Below, one piece after another: positions 7,333-15,204 of a DNA stretch of 37,383 bases. The translations under genes and the position numbers were made by a program. The notes below the pieces were generated by a model. The model saw only the letters and a program-made list of their open reading frames with translations, was not told the origin of the DNA and made no database searches. The first letter of the stretch is position 1, and the number at the start of each line of letters is the position of its first letter. Source of the DNA: an uncultured Actinomycetes bacterium (GTDB lineage: Bacteria > Actinomycetota > Acidimicrobiia > Acidimicrobiales > Microtrichaceae); contig CAIYGQ010000063.1 in the NCBI GenBank assembly GCA_903925745.1, positions 1-37,383 on the forward strand. Direction: 5' to 3'.

Positions 7333-8703
7333 TCAGCCGCCCGGGGCCGCCGTGGTGGACGTGGTCTCGGTCGTCGAGCCGGCCGCGCCCGGCTCTGCAC
7401 CCAGGTCCTGGACGTACTCGATCGGCACGGGCCAGGCGTCGGCGACGCCCGGGCCGAGTCCTGCGCCGGAGTCGTCGAGCCCCAGCCCCGACCGGAGCTG
7501 TGCGACCGTGAAGCTCTGGGTGATGTCCCAGCCCACTTCGGTGTCGATCGCCTCGGGCAGGCAGCCGTCCACGGCGCCGGCCGCCAACGCCTCGGGTACC
7601 GGGAAGCCGATCGACCGGGCGATCCCGACCAGGTCCGAGCCCGAACGGACGGCCAGGCACAGGTCGGTGAACGAGTTGTGCCCGGCGCCGTCGACGATGA
7701 CGAGCCGCTTGGGTGGGGCGAGCCCGTCGTAGGTGGCCTGGATCTCCTCGACCGGCACCAGGACGTCGACGCGGGCGGCGATGTTCATCGACGGCTTCGG
7801 CGGGGCCGGGACGTCGGCCCGACCGGCGGCGGCCCAGCCGACCGCCACGTCGACCTGTGGTTCCGACAGGGCGCTCAGCGCGGCCCGTCCGCCGGCGGAG
7901 TGGCCGACGGCGCCGACGAGCTCGGTGTCGGCGAGTCCGGCCAGCACCCCGCCGGCCGCGCCGACCAGCGTGATGGTGTCCAACAGGACCTGCACGTCCT
8001 TGTTCGGGTCGCGCACCACCTGGCCCGTGATGAGCGCCGTGCGGTTGCGCTCCAGGTGGTCGGGCGCTGCGACGACGAAGCCCCACGAGGCGATGCCGCG
8101 GGCGAGCGCCGATGCGTCGAGTCGGAACGACCCGAACCCGTGGGAGAACAACACGAGCGGGAACGGTCCTGACGTCGACGCCGGCACGTCCCGGTACGTG
8201 TCGGTCATCGTCACCGTGAGGATGTCCGGCGACGCCCCCGCCGGGAGGAGCCCGGGCGCCGCCGCGGCCAGTCCGGGTGGCAGCGCGTCGAGTTGGCTGT
8301 AGGTGGCGACGGGTGCGCCGACGACGTCGTCCACGGCGGGGTACCAGACCTCGACCTTCCGGTCGGGGAGCTGCAGGGTGGTCACCCCCACCTCGAACGG
8401 GCCCGGATCCGCGAACGCCGCGTCGTCCGGACCGCCGGGGGCCGGCGGGACCGACGGCGGCAGGGTGGTGGTCGACGAGGCCGGACCCGCTGAGCCGGAG
8501 TCGGCGGACCCGCCGGAGTCGCCGGAGGCGCAGGCGGTGCCGAGCAGGGCCAGCGTGCACACCGCGACCGCCGCGAACCCGGTCCGCCGGCGGGGTCCTC
8601 GTCGGCCCCGGTCGGCGGTCCGTGCCGCGGCCGGGAGCGGCCGGGTGGACCGTCGGAACGCTCGCGTTGGACGGCTCGGCGATGGGGACGTGGTGTGTGG
8701 CAC
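7333..8703 (-). CDS. Exported PAF-acetylhydrolase/dienelactone-hydrolase-like lipoprotein
   Basis: A 456-residue alpha/beta hydrolase with an export signal. The basic N-terminus (GRRGPRRRTG) is followed by a hydrophobic stretch ending LALLGTACASG, a lipobox-like site with an imperfect -3 residue. A Ser/Gly/Ala/Thr linker comes next. The mature domain shows VEVWYPAVDD, FPLVLFSHGFGSFR (oxyanion region) and VGAVGHSAGGRAAL, a GHSxGG nucleophile elbow. VIVDGAGHNSFTDLC provides the likely catalytic His. This resembles bacterial platelet-activating-factor acetylhydrolase-like esterases. I chose GTG 8703 because a CAGACT hexamer ends exactly 7 nt upstream, matching the leaderless promoter spacing elsewhere. 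An in-frame upstream ATG near 8806 is unlikely because it would overlap the divergent gene. It probably hydrolyses an ester on the cell surface. Confidence 0.75.
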   Translation of the reverse strand: MPHTTSPSPSRPTRAFRRSTRPLPAAARTADRGRRGPRRRTGFAAVAVCTLALLGTACASGDSGGSADSGSAGPASSTTTLPPSVPPAPGGPDDAAFADPGPFEVGVTTLQLPDRKVEVWYPAVDDVVGAPVATYSQLDALPPGLAAAAPGLLPAGASPDILTVTMTDTYRDVPASTSGPFPLVLFSHGFGSFRLDASALARGIASWGFVVAAPDHLERNRTALITGQVVRDPNKDVQVLLDTITLVGAAGGVLAGLADTELVGAVGHSAGGRAALSALSEPQVDVAVGWAAAGRADVPAPPKPSMNIAARVDVLVPVEEIQATYDGLAPPKRLVIVDGAGHNSFTDLCLAVRSGSDLVGIARSIGFPVPEALAAGAVDGCLPEAIDTEVGWDITQSFTVAQLRSGLGLDDSGAGLGPGVADAWPVPIEYVQDLGAEPGAAGSTTETTSTTAAPGG

Positions 8704-8709
8704 GAGGTG

Positions 8710-8715
8710 AGTCTG
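8710..8715 (-). promoter_or_regulatory. -10 element (CAGACT) of the hydrolase gene
   Basis: CAGACT on the minus strand is a CANNNT variant of the TANNNT hexamer used across the window. Its last T is 7 nt from GTG 8703, which predicts a leaderless transcript. Confidence 0.35.
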
Positions 8716-8794
8716 CCCTGCGGCCGGGCACGGTGCCCGACCGCATCGGGTCGATGTGCCCGTCGGGTGCGCCGGGCAGCCGCCTGCGCCCCAA

Positions 8795-8800
8795 TAGGGT
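8795..8800 (+). promoter_or_regulatory. -10 element (TAGGGT), leaderless type
   Basis: TAGGGT ends exactly 7 nt before ATG 8807, so the predicted transcription start coincides with the start codon. Confidence 0.55.
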
Positions 8801-8806
8801 GGGCGC

Positions 8807-9367
8807 ATGTCGTTCCGCTCCGGTTCTCCCCGTGTCCGATTCCTGGGCCTGCTCGCCGCTCCCGTTGTGCTCGCGGCCGTCCTCGCCGCCTGCGGCGAGG
8901 ATTCCACCACCTCGGCGGTCGTGGACACCGGGGCCTCGACGGCCCAGCCCACCACGACGTCGATTCCGCCCACGTCGACCGACGACGACGGTGCCGCGTC
9001 CGGTTCGACGAGTTCCGAGGGTGCGACCACGACCACGACCACGGCCACCGGGTCGGACGGTGGCCAGGCCACCGGCATCGAACAGCGTGTCCGGACCGTG
9101 GTGGACGGCGCCGCCTGGGGATCCGCCGTCACGGACTTCTCGGTCTTCTCGGGCACGGAGACGATCGTGTCGGTCTCGACCGACGACGAGGCGTTCCCGG
9201 GGCTCGAGGCGTGCGAGGCGCTCCGCTCGGAACTCACCGACCAGGCCCCGCAACTGGCCGTCAACGTGTGGCTGGCTCCCGACCTCACCACAGCGGGCGG
9301 GGACGAACGACAGCTCGCCACGGCCCTGCCCGGAGGAGAGTGCGAGCTCGTCCGGTCGGCGGAGTGA
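8807..9367 (+). CDS. Small Thr/Ser-rich lipoprotein of unknown function
   Basis: A 186-residue predicted lipoprotein. The signal peptide runs VRFLGLLAAPVVLAAVLAAC, with a good lipobox LAAC at about residue 30. A long Thr/Ser/Asp linker follows (about 35-85, including TTTTTTATG), typical of a spacer through the cell wall. The C-terminal part (about 90-186) has alternating hydrophobic and polar residues and two Cys (EACEAL and GGECEL) that could form a disulphide. I recognise no family. It is divergent from the hydrolase lipoprotein and upstream of another exported protein, so the neighbourhood is devoted to the envelope. The start is set by the ATG and the -10 hexamer. Confidence 0.7.
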   Translation: MSFRSGSPRVRFLGLLAAPVVLAAVLAACGEDSTTSAVVDTGASTAQPTTTSIPPTSTDDDGAASGSTSSEGATTTTTTATGSDGGQATGIEQRVRTVVDGAAWGSAVTDFSVFSGTETIVSVSTDDEAFPGLEACEALRSELTDQAPQLAVNVWLAPDLTTAGGDERQLATALPGGECELVRSAE

Positions 9368-9469
9368 CCCGGTCGATCCCAGCGCACCTGTCCGATGGTT
9401 CAGGTCGCCCGTCCCGTTGCCGATGGAACCGACGTGGTTCCCGGTCGTGACGTGAGGACGGGATCTGGC

Positions 9470-10225
9470 ATGCGCTCCCGCCGGTCATGCGCGGCGCACC
9501 GCACGCGCGGCGCCGCATCGGCCCGCCGCATCCTCGTGGTCCTCGCATCGCTGGCGCTGGGCAGCGTCGCGTTGGCCTGTCTGCCCGAGACCGGGCCACC
9601 CCCGGGCCCCCAGCCCCGTCGCGTCGCGATCTACGGCGACTCACTCCTCCACTCCTCGGCCCCGGTCTGGCGGACGACCCTCGAGGAGCAGCTCCCGGAC
9701 TGGGCGTTGCTCGAGCGGGCGTCGTGGGGGTCCGCTCCGTGTGACCACCTGGAGCAGATGGTCGCTGACGCACGATCGTCCTGGAACGTGCGGGTCGTGG
9801 TGCTGGGCTTCTTCGGCAACACGCTCACGGCCTGTTCCAAGGATCGGCCGGCCGAGGCGATGTACCGCTCGGACCTGACCCGGGCCGTCGACCTGTGGCT
9901 GAACCGTGGCGTCCGGGTGGTACTGGTCGTGCCCCCGGGCCGGGTCGGCGACGAGCCCTACTCCGAAGCCGGTCGCGCTGCGCTCGCCGTGGCCCGTGAC
10001 CGGCGGGTGACGCTCGTCGACACGACCGGCTCGTTCGTCGACCCTGCCAGCGGCACCTTCGCCGGGCAGGTCGACGGCACGGTGCTCCGCTCACCCGATG
10101 GCATCCACCTGTGCAACCACCGGGCCTTCGGCGAGGCGGTCTGTCCGACCGACGCCCCGGGCGCCGTCCGCTACGCCACGCCGATCGCGAACGCCGTCGT
10201 CGCCGAGGCCCGACTGGTCAAGTGA
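9470..10225 (+). CDS. Exported SGNH/GDSL-type hydrolase
   Basis: A protein of about 251 residues with an N-terminal signal (RRILVVLASLALGSVALAC), either lipidated at that Cys or cleaved. The mature domain has SGNH blocks. VAIYGDSLLHSS is block I with the nucleophile Ser (about residue 58). VVLGFFGNTL contains the block III Asn. SPDGIHLC is block V with the catalytic Asp (about 210) and His (about 213). Such enzymes remove acyl groups from carbohydrates or lipids at the cell surface. Four Cys in the mature part (APCDHL, TACSK, HLCN, EAVCP) may form disulphides, in keeping with export. The start is uncertain: ATG 9470 has GAGG about 12 nt upstream; GTG 9452 and ATG 9395 are in frame. The substrate is unknown. 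Confidence 0.72.
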   Translation: MRSRRSCAAHRTRGAASARRILVVLASLALGSVALACLPETGPPPGPQPRRVAIYGDSLLHSSAPVWRTTLEEQLPDWALLERASWGSAPCDHLEQMVADARSSWNVRVVVLGFFGNTLTACSKDRPAEAMYRSDLTRAVDLWLNRGVRVVLVVPPGRVGDEPYSEAGRAALAVARDRRVTLVDTTGSFVDPASGTFAGQVDGTVLRSPDGIHLCNHRAFGEAVCPTDAPGAVRYATPIANAVVAEARLVK

Positions 10226-10253
10226 GGCCGGCCGATCAGCCGCCGCTGCTCAC

Positions 10254-10259
10254 TACACT
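10254..10259 (+). promoter_or_regulatory. -10 element (TACACT) of the Rieske oxygenase gene
   Basis: TACACT fits the TANNNT pattern and predicts a start near 10266 and a leader of about 40 nt, consistent with the G-rich Shine-Dalgarno-like run (10297-10302) before GTG 10307. Confidence 0.4.
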
Positions 10260-10306
10260 CCGGACCCGCCGGTCGTCCGTGGGCGGCGCCCGGTGCGGGG
10301 GGACGA

Positions 10307-11521
10307 GTGGACACCACGTTGGAGGACCGGATCCGGGCCGAGCTCGAGTCGAACCGCGAACGGACCGGGCCACCCGACGGCGCCGTCGAGGTTCCCCCCA
10401 TCCCATCGGGACGGTACTGCGACCGGGACCTCGCAGCGCTGGAACGTGACCGGGTCTGGCGGCGTTCCTGGCTGTTCGCCGCGCACACCTCGCAGCTCCC
10501 CGACCCCGGCAGTTACCTGACCTCCGACCGGAGCGGCTCTCCGCTGGTCGTCGTCCGTGGCGAGGACGGCGTGGTCCGCGCCTTCTACAACAGCTGCCGG
10601 CACCGTGCGGCTCCGGTGGTTCGCGACGAGTGCGGTACCGCCCGGCGACTCACCTGTCAGTACCACTCGTGGTCCTACGACCTGGGTGGTCGGCTGCGAG
10701 CCGTGCCGGACTCCCGCAACTTCGTCGACCTGGACCAGGAGGCGCTCGGGCTGGTGCCGGTGCGTTGCGAGGAGTGGGAGGGATTCGTCTTCACGAACGA
10801 GGATCCCGACGCCGAACCGCTCACCGAGTACCTGGGTGCACTCACCGAGCAGATGCAGGAGGTCGACGGAACCCGCCTGCGCTGGATCGACCGGCAGGTC
10901 CACCCGGTTGAGGCGAACTGGAAGGTCGTCGTCGACGCCTTCCTCGAGGTGTACCACATCAGGACCGTGCACCCGGACAACGCCGCGTTGCTCTACGACG
11001 ACTCGACCGTGACCGTGGCGATGCTGCCGAACGGCCACAGCCGTCTGAGCGTGGCGATCCGTCCTGAGCTGCTCGGCGTGATGGACCCGTCGCCCGTCGC
11101 CGACAACCCGAGCGTCGGGGAGCTGTGGCGCCAGACCAGCACGTCGTTCGGATGGTTCCCGAACGTGATCGCACCGCTCGACACGGGAGCGTTCCCGCTC
11201 CTGTGCATCTGGCCGGTCGACGAACACCGATCCGAGCTGGTGCTCGAGTGGTTCGCGCCCGACTGGGGCGAGGGTGGGATGCCGGAGGAGCACGCGCTCC
11301 GCGTCGCGCTCTTCCAGACCGTCATGGCTCAGGACACCGCGAACCTGGGGGCGATCCAGCGATCGGTCGAGTCACCCGGTGCCCGGCCGTTCCGCATCGG
11401 ATGGCACGAGCGACTCGTGTTCCACTTCCACCGAGCCGTCGACCTGGCCATCGGGGTCGACCGGGTACCGAGCGGTCTGGCCGTCTCCGACGTCCTCGAC
11501 CGATTCGTCGAGGACGGCTGA
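10307..11521 (+). CDS. Rieske non-heme iron ring-hydroxylating oxygenase, large subunit
   Basis: A 404-residue aromatic-ring-hydroxylating oxygenase alpha subunit. The N-terminal Rieske domain has CRH (about residue 93) and, 17 residues on, CQYH, the Cys/His pairs that bind the [2Fe-2S] cluster, in FYNSCRHRAAPVVRDEC and LTCQYHSWSYDLGG. The catalytic domain has VDAFLEVYHIRTVHPD, giving the HxxxxH of the mononuclear iron site and the bridging acidic residue. It needs a reductase and possibly a ferredoxin, neither of which is adjacent. Substrates of this family include aromatic acids, sterols and quaternary ammonium compounds; the sequence does not tell which. GTG 10307 is preceded by a G-rich run. 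It stands alone between an SGNH hydrolase gene and a tRNA gene. Confidence 0.85.
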   Translation: MDTTLEDRIRAELESNRERTGPPDGAVEVPPIPSGRYCDRDLAALERDRVWRRSWLFAAHTSQLPDPGSYLTSDRSGSPLVVVRGEDGVVRAFYNSCRHRAAPVVRDECGTARRLTCQYHSWSYDLGGRLRAVPDSRNFVDLDQEALGLVPVRCEEWEGFVFTNEDPDAEPLTEYLGALTEQMQEVDGTRLRWIDRQVHPVEANWKVVVDAFLEVYHIRTVHPDNAALLYDDSTVTVAMLPNGHSRLSVAIRPELLGVMDPSPVADNPSVGELWRQTSTSFGWFPNVIAPLDTGAFPLLCIWPVDEHRSELVLEWFAPDWGEGGMPEEHALRVALFQTVMAQDTANLGAIQRSVESPGARPFRIGWHERLVFHFHRAVDLAIGVDRVPSGLAVSDVLDRFVEDG

Positions 11522-11558
11522 TCCCGACCACCCTGCTCTCGAGGATATTCGAGCGGGT

Positions 11559-11564
11559 TATCGT
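11559..11564 (+). promoter_or_regulatory. -10 element (TATCGT) of tRNA-Lys
   Basis: TATCGT ends 9 nt before the mature tRNA 5' end and fits TANNNT. Just upstream CTCGA (11538-11542) and TCGAG (11549-11553) form a small inverted repeat that may end the oxygenase transcript. Confidence 0.4.
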
Positions 11565-11572
11565 GCAGCACC

Positions 11573-11645
11573 GGGCTCCTAGCTCAACTGGCAGAGCAGC
11601 GGACTTTTAATCCGTCGGTTCAGGGTTCGAGTCCCTGGGGGCCCA
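11573..11645 (+). tRNA. tRNA-Lys (anticodon UUU)
   Basis: A complete 73-nt cloverleaf. The acceptor arm GGGCTCC (11573-11579) pairs with GGGGCCC (11638-11644), one G-U included, with discriminator A at 11645. The D-arm carries AGCTCAACTGGCAGAGC. The anticodon stem encloses loop CTTTTAA (11614-11620) with anticodon TTT at 11616-11618. The T-arm is CAGGG-TTCGAGT-CCCTG (11621-11637). The CCA end is not encoded. Confidence 0.96.
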
Positions 11646-11696
11646 CGGGATCGGCCGCCGTTGGCGGGCGAATCCCCCCGGACGCGCTCAACTCGG

Positions 11697-11702
11697 TAGG
11701 GT
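11697..11702 (+). promoter_or_regulatory. -10 element (TAGGGT) of the M23 peptidase gene
   Basis: TAGGGT predicts transcription from about 11709, giving a leader of roughly 64 nt that contains GGAGGG (11761-11766). In this case the mRNA has a leader and a true Shine-Dalgarno. Confidence 0.45.
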
Positions 11703-11772
11703 GTCGTTGCCGATCGACCAGCGACGCCGAGTCCCCGACCTCGACGCGTCGCCCAACCGGGGAGGGTTGTCC

Positions 11773-12711
11773 GTGCACGACGACACGACCGTCGACGACG
11801 TCATCGAACAGCGCACCGTCCGCCACCGGCGTTCCCGGCGCACCGCCGTCGCCGCCGCCCTCGCTGCGGCCGCACTGTTCATCACCGCCTGCGAGAAGCC
11901 CCCCTACCAGATCGTCTTCCCCGTGTCGGGAGCCTCCAACTTCACCGACACCTTCGGTGCTCCGCGTGGCACGAGCAAGCACGAGGGCCAGGACATCTTC
12001 GCCGCCAAGGGCACCCCGCTCATCGCCGCGGCCGACGGAACGATCACCTGGATGCGGTGGGGGACCGGCGTGCGGTCGGGGAACCTGCTCCAGCTCACCG
12101 ACGACCTCGGCTGGTTCTACTACTACATTCACCTCAACAACGACACGCCCGGAACGGACGACGGCGTCAACCGCTACGACCAGGCGTTCGCCGACGGCAT
12201 CACGATCGGCCAGCGCGTCAAGGCCGGCGAGGTCATCGGGTACCTGGGTGACTCCGGCGACGCCGAACTCACCACCCCGCACCTGCACTTCGAGATCCAC
12301 AAGCCGGGTGGACCCGTCATCAACCCGTACGGCGCGCTCCTCGATGCCCGGCGTTTCGAGCGCAGCCCGGCGGACCGGGCCGCCGCGAGCCCGTTCGGTG
12401 CCGCCGAGGCCTTCGTGACGAATCCCGACGGAACGGTCCGCATCACGGGGTGGGCGATCGACGCGATCCGCAACGAACCGGTGCGCGTGAGCGCCTACGT
12501 GGCCGGCAACCTGATCGCGACGACCACCGCCAACTTCGAGCGCACCGACCTGGCCCCTCGTGGCCGCGGGACCCGGCACGGCTACACGTTCCCCACGATC
12601 GGGGCGCGCGGCGGCGGGCCCATCCCGAAGGGGGCCGAGATGTGCGTCGTCGCCCACAGCATCGAGGGCGGTGGGTCGTCACGGATCGGCTGCTCGACCG
12701 CACCGAAGTGA
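11773..12711 (+). CDS. M23-family (LytM-type) peptidoglycan endopeptidase, lipoprotein
   Basis: A 312-residue exported zinc metallopeptidase. A basic region HRRSRRT leads into AALAAAALFITAC, with the lipid-accepting Cys at about residue 40. The peptidase domain has HEGQD (His 70, Asp 74) and HLHFE (His 170, His 172), the HxxxD and HxH zinc ligands of LytM enzymes, which cleave peptide cross-links in peptidoglycan. The C-terminal part (about 200-312), ITGWAIDAIRNEPVRVSAYV, resembles a small beta-rich repeat found in some actinobacterial cell-wall proteins. GTG 11773 has GGAGGG 6 nt upstream; in-frame codons further up (GTG 11701) are less likely because the TAGGGT promoter overlaps them. A strong hairpin follows the stop. 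Confidence 0.85.
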   Translation: MHDDTTVDDVIEQRTVRHRRSRRTAVAAALAAAALFITACEKPPYQIVFPVSGASNFTDTFGAPRGTSKHEGQDIFAAKGTPLIAAADGTITWMRWGTGVRSGNLLQLTDDLGWFYYYIHLNNDTPGTDDGVNRYDQAFADGITIGQRVKAGEVIGYLGDSGDAELTTPHLHFEIHKPGGPVINPYGALLDARRFERSPADRAAASPFGAAEAFVTNPDGTVRITGWAIDAIRNEPVRVSAYVAGNLIATTTANFERTDLAPRGRGTRHGYTFPTIGARGGGPIPKGAEMCVVAHSIEGGGSSRIGCSTAPK

Positions 12712-12713
12712 CG

Positions 12714-12744
12714 TCGACCCGGTGACGAGTGGTCGCCGGGTCGA
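12714..12744 (+). terminator. Terminator-like hairpin after the M23 peptidase gene
   Basis: A 13-bp stem (12714-12726 with 12732-12744, one G-U pair in RNA) with a 5-nt loop starts 3 nt after the stop codon. It lacks a T-run, as is usual for GC-rich actinobacterial terminators. Confidence 0.55.
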
Positions 12745-12768
12745 GCCGCAGCGGTTGGAACGTCGCCG

Positions 12769-14250
12769 GTGGTGAGCCTCGACCCCCGTACCCCGGTGCT
12801 GGTCGGGGTCGGCGTGGCCCAGCGACCACCCGACGGGTCGTCGGCCGCGACGCCGTTCGCGCTCATGGCCGAGGCCGCGCTCGCCGCCGGGGCCGACTGT
12901 GGTCGGCGCCGCGTGCTCGACCGGATCGACACCGTGGCGGTGACGGTCGGCAACTGGGAGCACCCCGACCCGGGCCGGGAGCTCGCGGCCCGGCTCGGTC
13001 TCCCGGAGGTCCACAGCATCCGGGTCGATGTCGGCGTCCCGCAGCAGACGCCGATCTCAGAGGCGCTCCGACGCGTCCGGGACGGTCGGGCCGACGTGGT
13101 GCTGGTGGCGGGCGGCGAGGCCCTCGCCAGCCGCCGGGCCGCCGAGCGGGCGGGCAGCGAGCCGCCGCAGGACGAATGGTTGTCCGTCTCGGAGCGTCCC
13201 GACGAGCACTGGCGTCCCGACGACACCCACGGGGAGCTGATGTGCGCCGCCGAGGTCACCGCCGGGATGTGGGCGCCCGTGGAGCAGTACGCGTGCATCG
13301 AGGTGGCGCGCGCTGCGGCACTCGGTTGGGACCGGCAACGGCACCTGGCCGACATCGGCGGACTGTGGAGCGGATTCGACGCCGTGGCGACCACCAACCC
13401 GGCCGCCGACTTCGCTGCAGGTCGCAGCCCGGAGGACCTCATCACCCCCGGCCCCGACAACCGGTTGCTCGCGTGGCCCTACACGAAGTGGCTCGTCACC
13501 CAGTGGACGGTCGACCAGGCGGCCGCCCTCGTGGTCTGTTCCGCCGGGACGGCGCGGGACCTGGGCGTGCCGGCTGACCGGTGGGTCTTCCCGCGGGTCG
13601 CGCTCGAGTCCTCACACGCCGTGTCCCTGACACGCCGCGGTGACCTGCACCGCTGGCCGGCCATGGGGGTGCTCGGAGAGACGGCCTCGGCTCACCTGGG
13701 ACTCCCGCTCGACCAGGTCGACCACGTCGAGTGCTACAGCTGCTTCCCGGTCGCGGTGCGCGTCCAGCAGGCGGAGCTCGGCCTGGACCAGCGACGGGTG
13801 CCGACGCTCACCGGGGGCATGACGTTCGCAGGTGGACCGTTCAACAACGCGACCTACCAGTCGGCCGCCGTGCTCGTCGATCGACTCCGCTCCGAACCCG
13901 GATCGCTCGGACTGTCGACCACGGTGTCGGGCCTGTTGACCAAGCCCGGGTTGGTCGTCTGGTCGGCCTCACCCGGACCACGCGAGCTCGTCGCCGACCT
14001 GGCCGATCGCGCCGCGGCGGCGACGAGGACCGTCGAGTCGGTCGCTGACGCCGACGGAGCGGGGGTGGTGGCCACTGCGACCGTCACCCACTCCGGCCCG
14101 GACCCGGAGCGTGCGTTCGTCGTCGCCGACCTGGCCGACGGCCGCCGCTGGATCGGGACGACCGTCGAGCCGGACCTCATCGGAGCCGTCCAGGACGGGG
14201 AGGTCGTCGGTCGGCGGGTGCGCATCACCGGCGGCACCTGCCGCTCCTGA
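12769..14250 (+). CDS. Thiolase-like protein (TLP1-type, C-terminal extension)
   Basis: A 493-residue thiolase-superfamily protein annotated in relatives as acetyl-CoA acetyltransferase. It begins TPVLVGVGVAQRPPDG and has VVLVAGGEALASRRAAER and a late YSCFPVAVRVQQAELGL, characteristic of the subfamily. In the region where active thiolases carry the nucleophilic Cys, the sequence reads VDVGVPQQTPISEAL, with no Cys. The last ~80 residues (ATATVTHSGPDPERAFVVADL...) form an additional domain seen in mycobacterial thiolase-like protein 1. Canonical thiolysis is therefore doubtful, and a CoA- or lipid-binding role is possible. Two GTG codons in tandem (12769 and 12772) are possible starts; the Shine-Dalgarno is poor. 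No beta-oxidation genes are adjacent. Confidence 0.78.
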   Translation: MVSLDPRTPVLVGVGVAQRPPDGSSAATPFALMAEAALAAGADCGRRRVLDRIDTVAVTVGNWEHPDPGRELAARLGLPEVHSIRVDVGVPQQTPISEALRRVRDGRADVVLVAGGEALASRRAAERAGSEPPQDEWLSVSERPDEHWRPDDTHGELMCAAEVTAGMWAPVEQYACIEVARAAALGWDRQRHLADIGGLWSGFDAVATTNPAADFAAGRSPEDLITPGPDNRLLAWPYTKWLVTQWTVDQAAALVVCSAGTARDLGVPADRWVFPRVALESSHAVSLTRRGDLHRWPAMGVLGETASAHLGLPLDQVDHVECYSCFPVAVRVQQAELGLDQRRVPTLTGGMTFAGGPFNNATYQSAAVLVDRLRSEPGSLGLSTTVSGLLTKPGLVVWSASPGPRELVADLADRAAAATRTVESVADADGAGVVATATVTHSGPDPERAFVVADLADGRRWIGTTVEPDLIGAVQDGEVVGRRVRITGGTCRS

Positions 14251-14273
14251 CCGGCCGCGCGCCGCCCTCGTGG

Positions 14274-14699
14274 TCAGATCCGGGGGGTCTCGTCCAGGTT
14301 GTCGTTGAACTCGCGGTACATCCGGTAGATGTCGACGCACTTCTCACAGACCGGGAGTGGCGCCGGGTCACGTGATGGCACCCACACGTGACCGCACAAC
14401 GCCTCGAGCGGCGTGCCGTTGATCCGGGCCTCGAGCACCTTGGCGGCGGCGTCCTCCCCAGGCTTGGTGCGGACGATGTGGGCGACCGGACCGTCCTCGG
14501 TCGAGGTGTCCTCGTCGGTCTCGGGATCGAGCACGGTGATTCCGGTCGGTGTCGACGGCTCGGTCCCGGACCCGCGCGGCGCCTGCGGTCCGCCCGGGCG
14601 GTCCGGAGCCGGCCACGAGCGTGGACCCGGCGGCGTCGGGCCGGGCTCGCCGGGGTCGAACTCGTCGGTCTGGAAGGGGACGATCACGGAGCGCACCAC
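14274..14699 (-). CDS. DUF3039-family protein
   Basis: A protein of about 141 residues. The N-terminal half is low-complexity (Pro/Gly/Asp/Thr). The conserved domain follows: VAHIVRTKPGEDAAAKVLEA, then ALCGHVWVPSRDPAPLPVCEKC and DIYRMYREF. Cys and His of CGH and CEKC look like a zinc-binding set. This family is widespread in Actinobacteria and of unknown function. The start is not certain: GTG at 14699, 14696 and 14687 are all in frame. 14699 lies only 5 nt past the stop of the upstream gene, so the two are probably co-transcribed. It converges with the thiolase-like gene across a 23-nt gap. Confidence 0.75.
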   Translation of the reverse strand: MVRSVIVPFQTDEFDPGEPGPTPPGPRSWPAPDRPGGPQAPRGSGTEPSTPTGITVLDPETDEDTSTEDGPVAHIVRTKPGEDAAAKVLEARINGTPLEALCGHVWVPSRDPAPLPVCEKCVDIYRMYREFNDNLDETPRI

Positions 14700-14703
14700 T
14701 CGG

Positions 14704-15165
14704 TCATGGTCGCGCGGCCGGGTCGCCGTCCGCACCCCGGTCGGTCCCGTCGTCGTGCGGTTCGGGGACGGACCAGCCGGCGACGGGGACACAGTGCAGT
14801 CGCACGCCGTCCCGGACGGCCTGACGTGACCCGATCCGCATCCCGGACCGGGTGAGTGCATCGATGAGCAGGACCTCGGCGACCGTCGCATCAACGGCTC
14901 GTCCGTCCACGGTGCACCCGTCCGGCACGTCGACCTCCCCACCGGTCCGGGGGTCCAGCCCGGCGATGGCATCCACGACCGACTCCAGTGTCGGACCAGC
15001 GGGTGTCGGCTCCGGCGGTGCCGACGCGGCGGCGACGGCCAGGCGGTGCTTGCGAACCTGCCGCCACTTCACGGCGCCGTAGGGGAGCACCAGGAGCACG
15101 GCGATGGCGAGCGACCTCGTCAGGGTGCCCACGTCGACGTCCCCGAGGATCGCTGTGGCGGCCAT
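14704..15165 (-). CDS. Single-pass membrane protein of unknown function
   Basis: A 153-residue protein with one predicted N-terminal membrane segment (about 16-32, LAIAVLLVLPYGAVKW) followed by a basic stretch RQVRKHR, placing the rest in the cytoplasm. The soluble part is acidic, with no motif I recognise. The ATG at 15165 is preceded by a TACGCT hexamer on the minus strand (15182-15177). It is divergent from the small acidic gene at 15205, the two starts being 39 nt apart, and lies upstream of DUF3039 on the same strand. Confidence 0.6.
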   Translation of the reverse strand: MAATAILGDVDVGTLTRSLAIAVLLVLPYGAVKWRQVRKHRLAVAAASAPPEPTPAGPTLESVVDAIAGLDPRTGGEVDVPDGCTVDGRAVDATVAEVLLIDALTRSGMRIGSRQAVRDGVRLHCVPVAGWSVPEPHDDGTDRGADGDPAARP

Positions 15166-15176
15166 GGCGGAACGGG

Positions 15177-15182
15177 AGCGTA
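15177..15182 (-). promoter_or_regulatory. -10 element (TACGCT) of the 153-residue membrane protein gene
   Basis: TACGCT reads towards ATG 15165 and ends 12 nt before it, predicting a 5-nt leader. It is close to the opposite-facing TACCCT at 15191-15196, so the two promoters share about 40 bp. Confidence 0.4.
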
Positions 15183-15190
15183 CCGGCCGC

Positions 15191-15196
15191 TACCCT
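15191..15196 (+). promoter_or_regulatory. -10 element (TACCCT) of the 98-residue gene
   Basis: TACCCT ends 9 nt before GTG 15205, predicting a transcript with a 2-nt leader. Confidence 0.45.
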
Positions 15197-15204
15197 CCGG
15201 ATCC

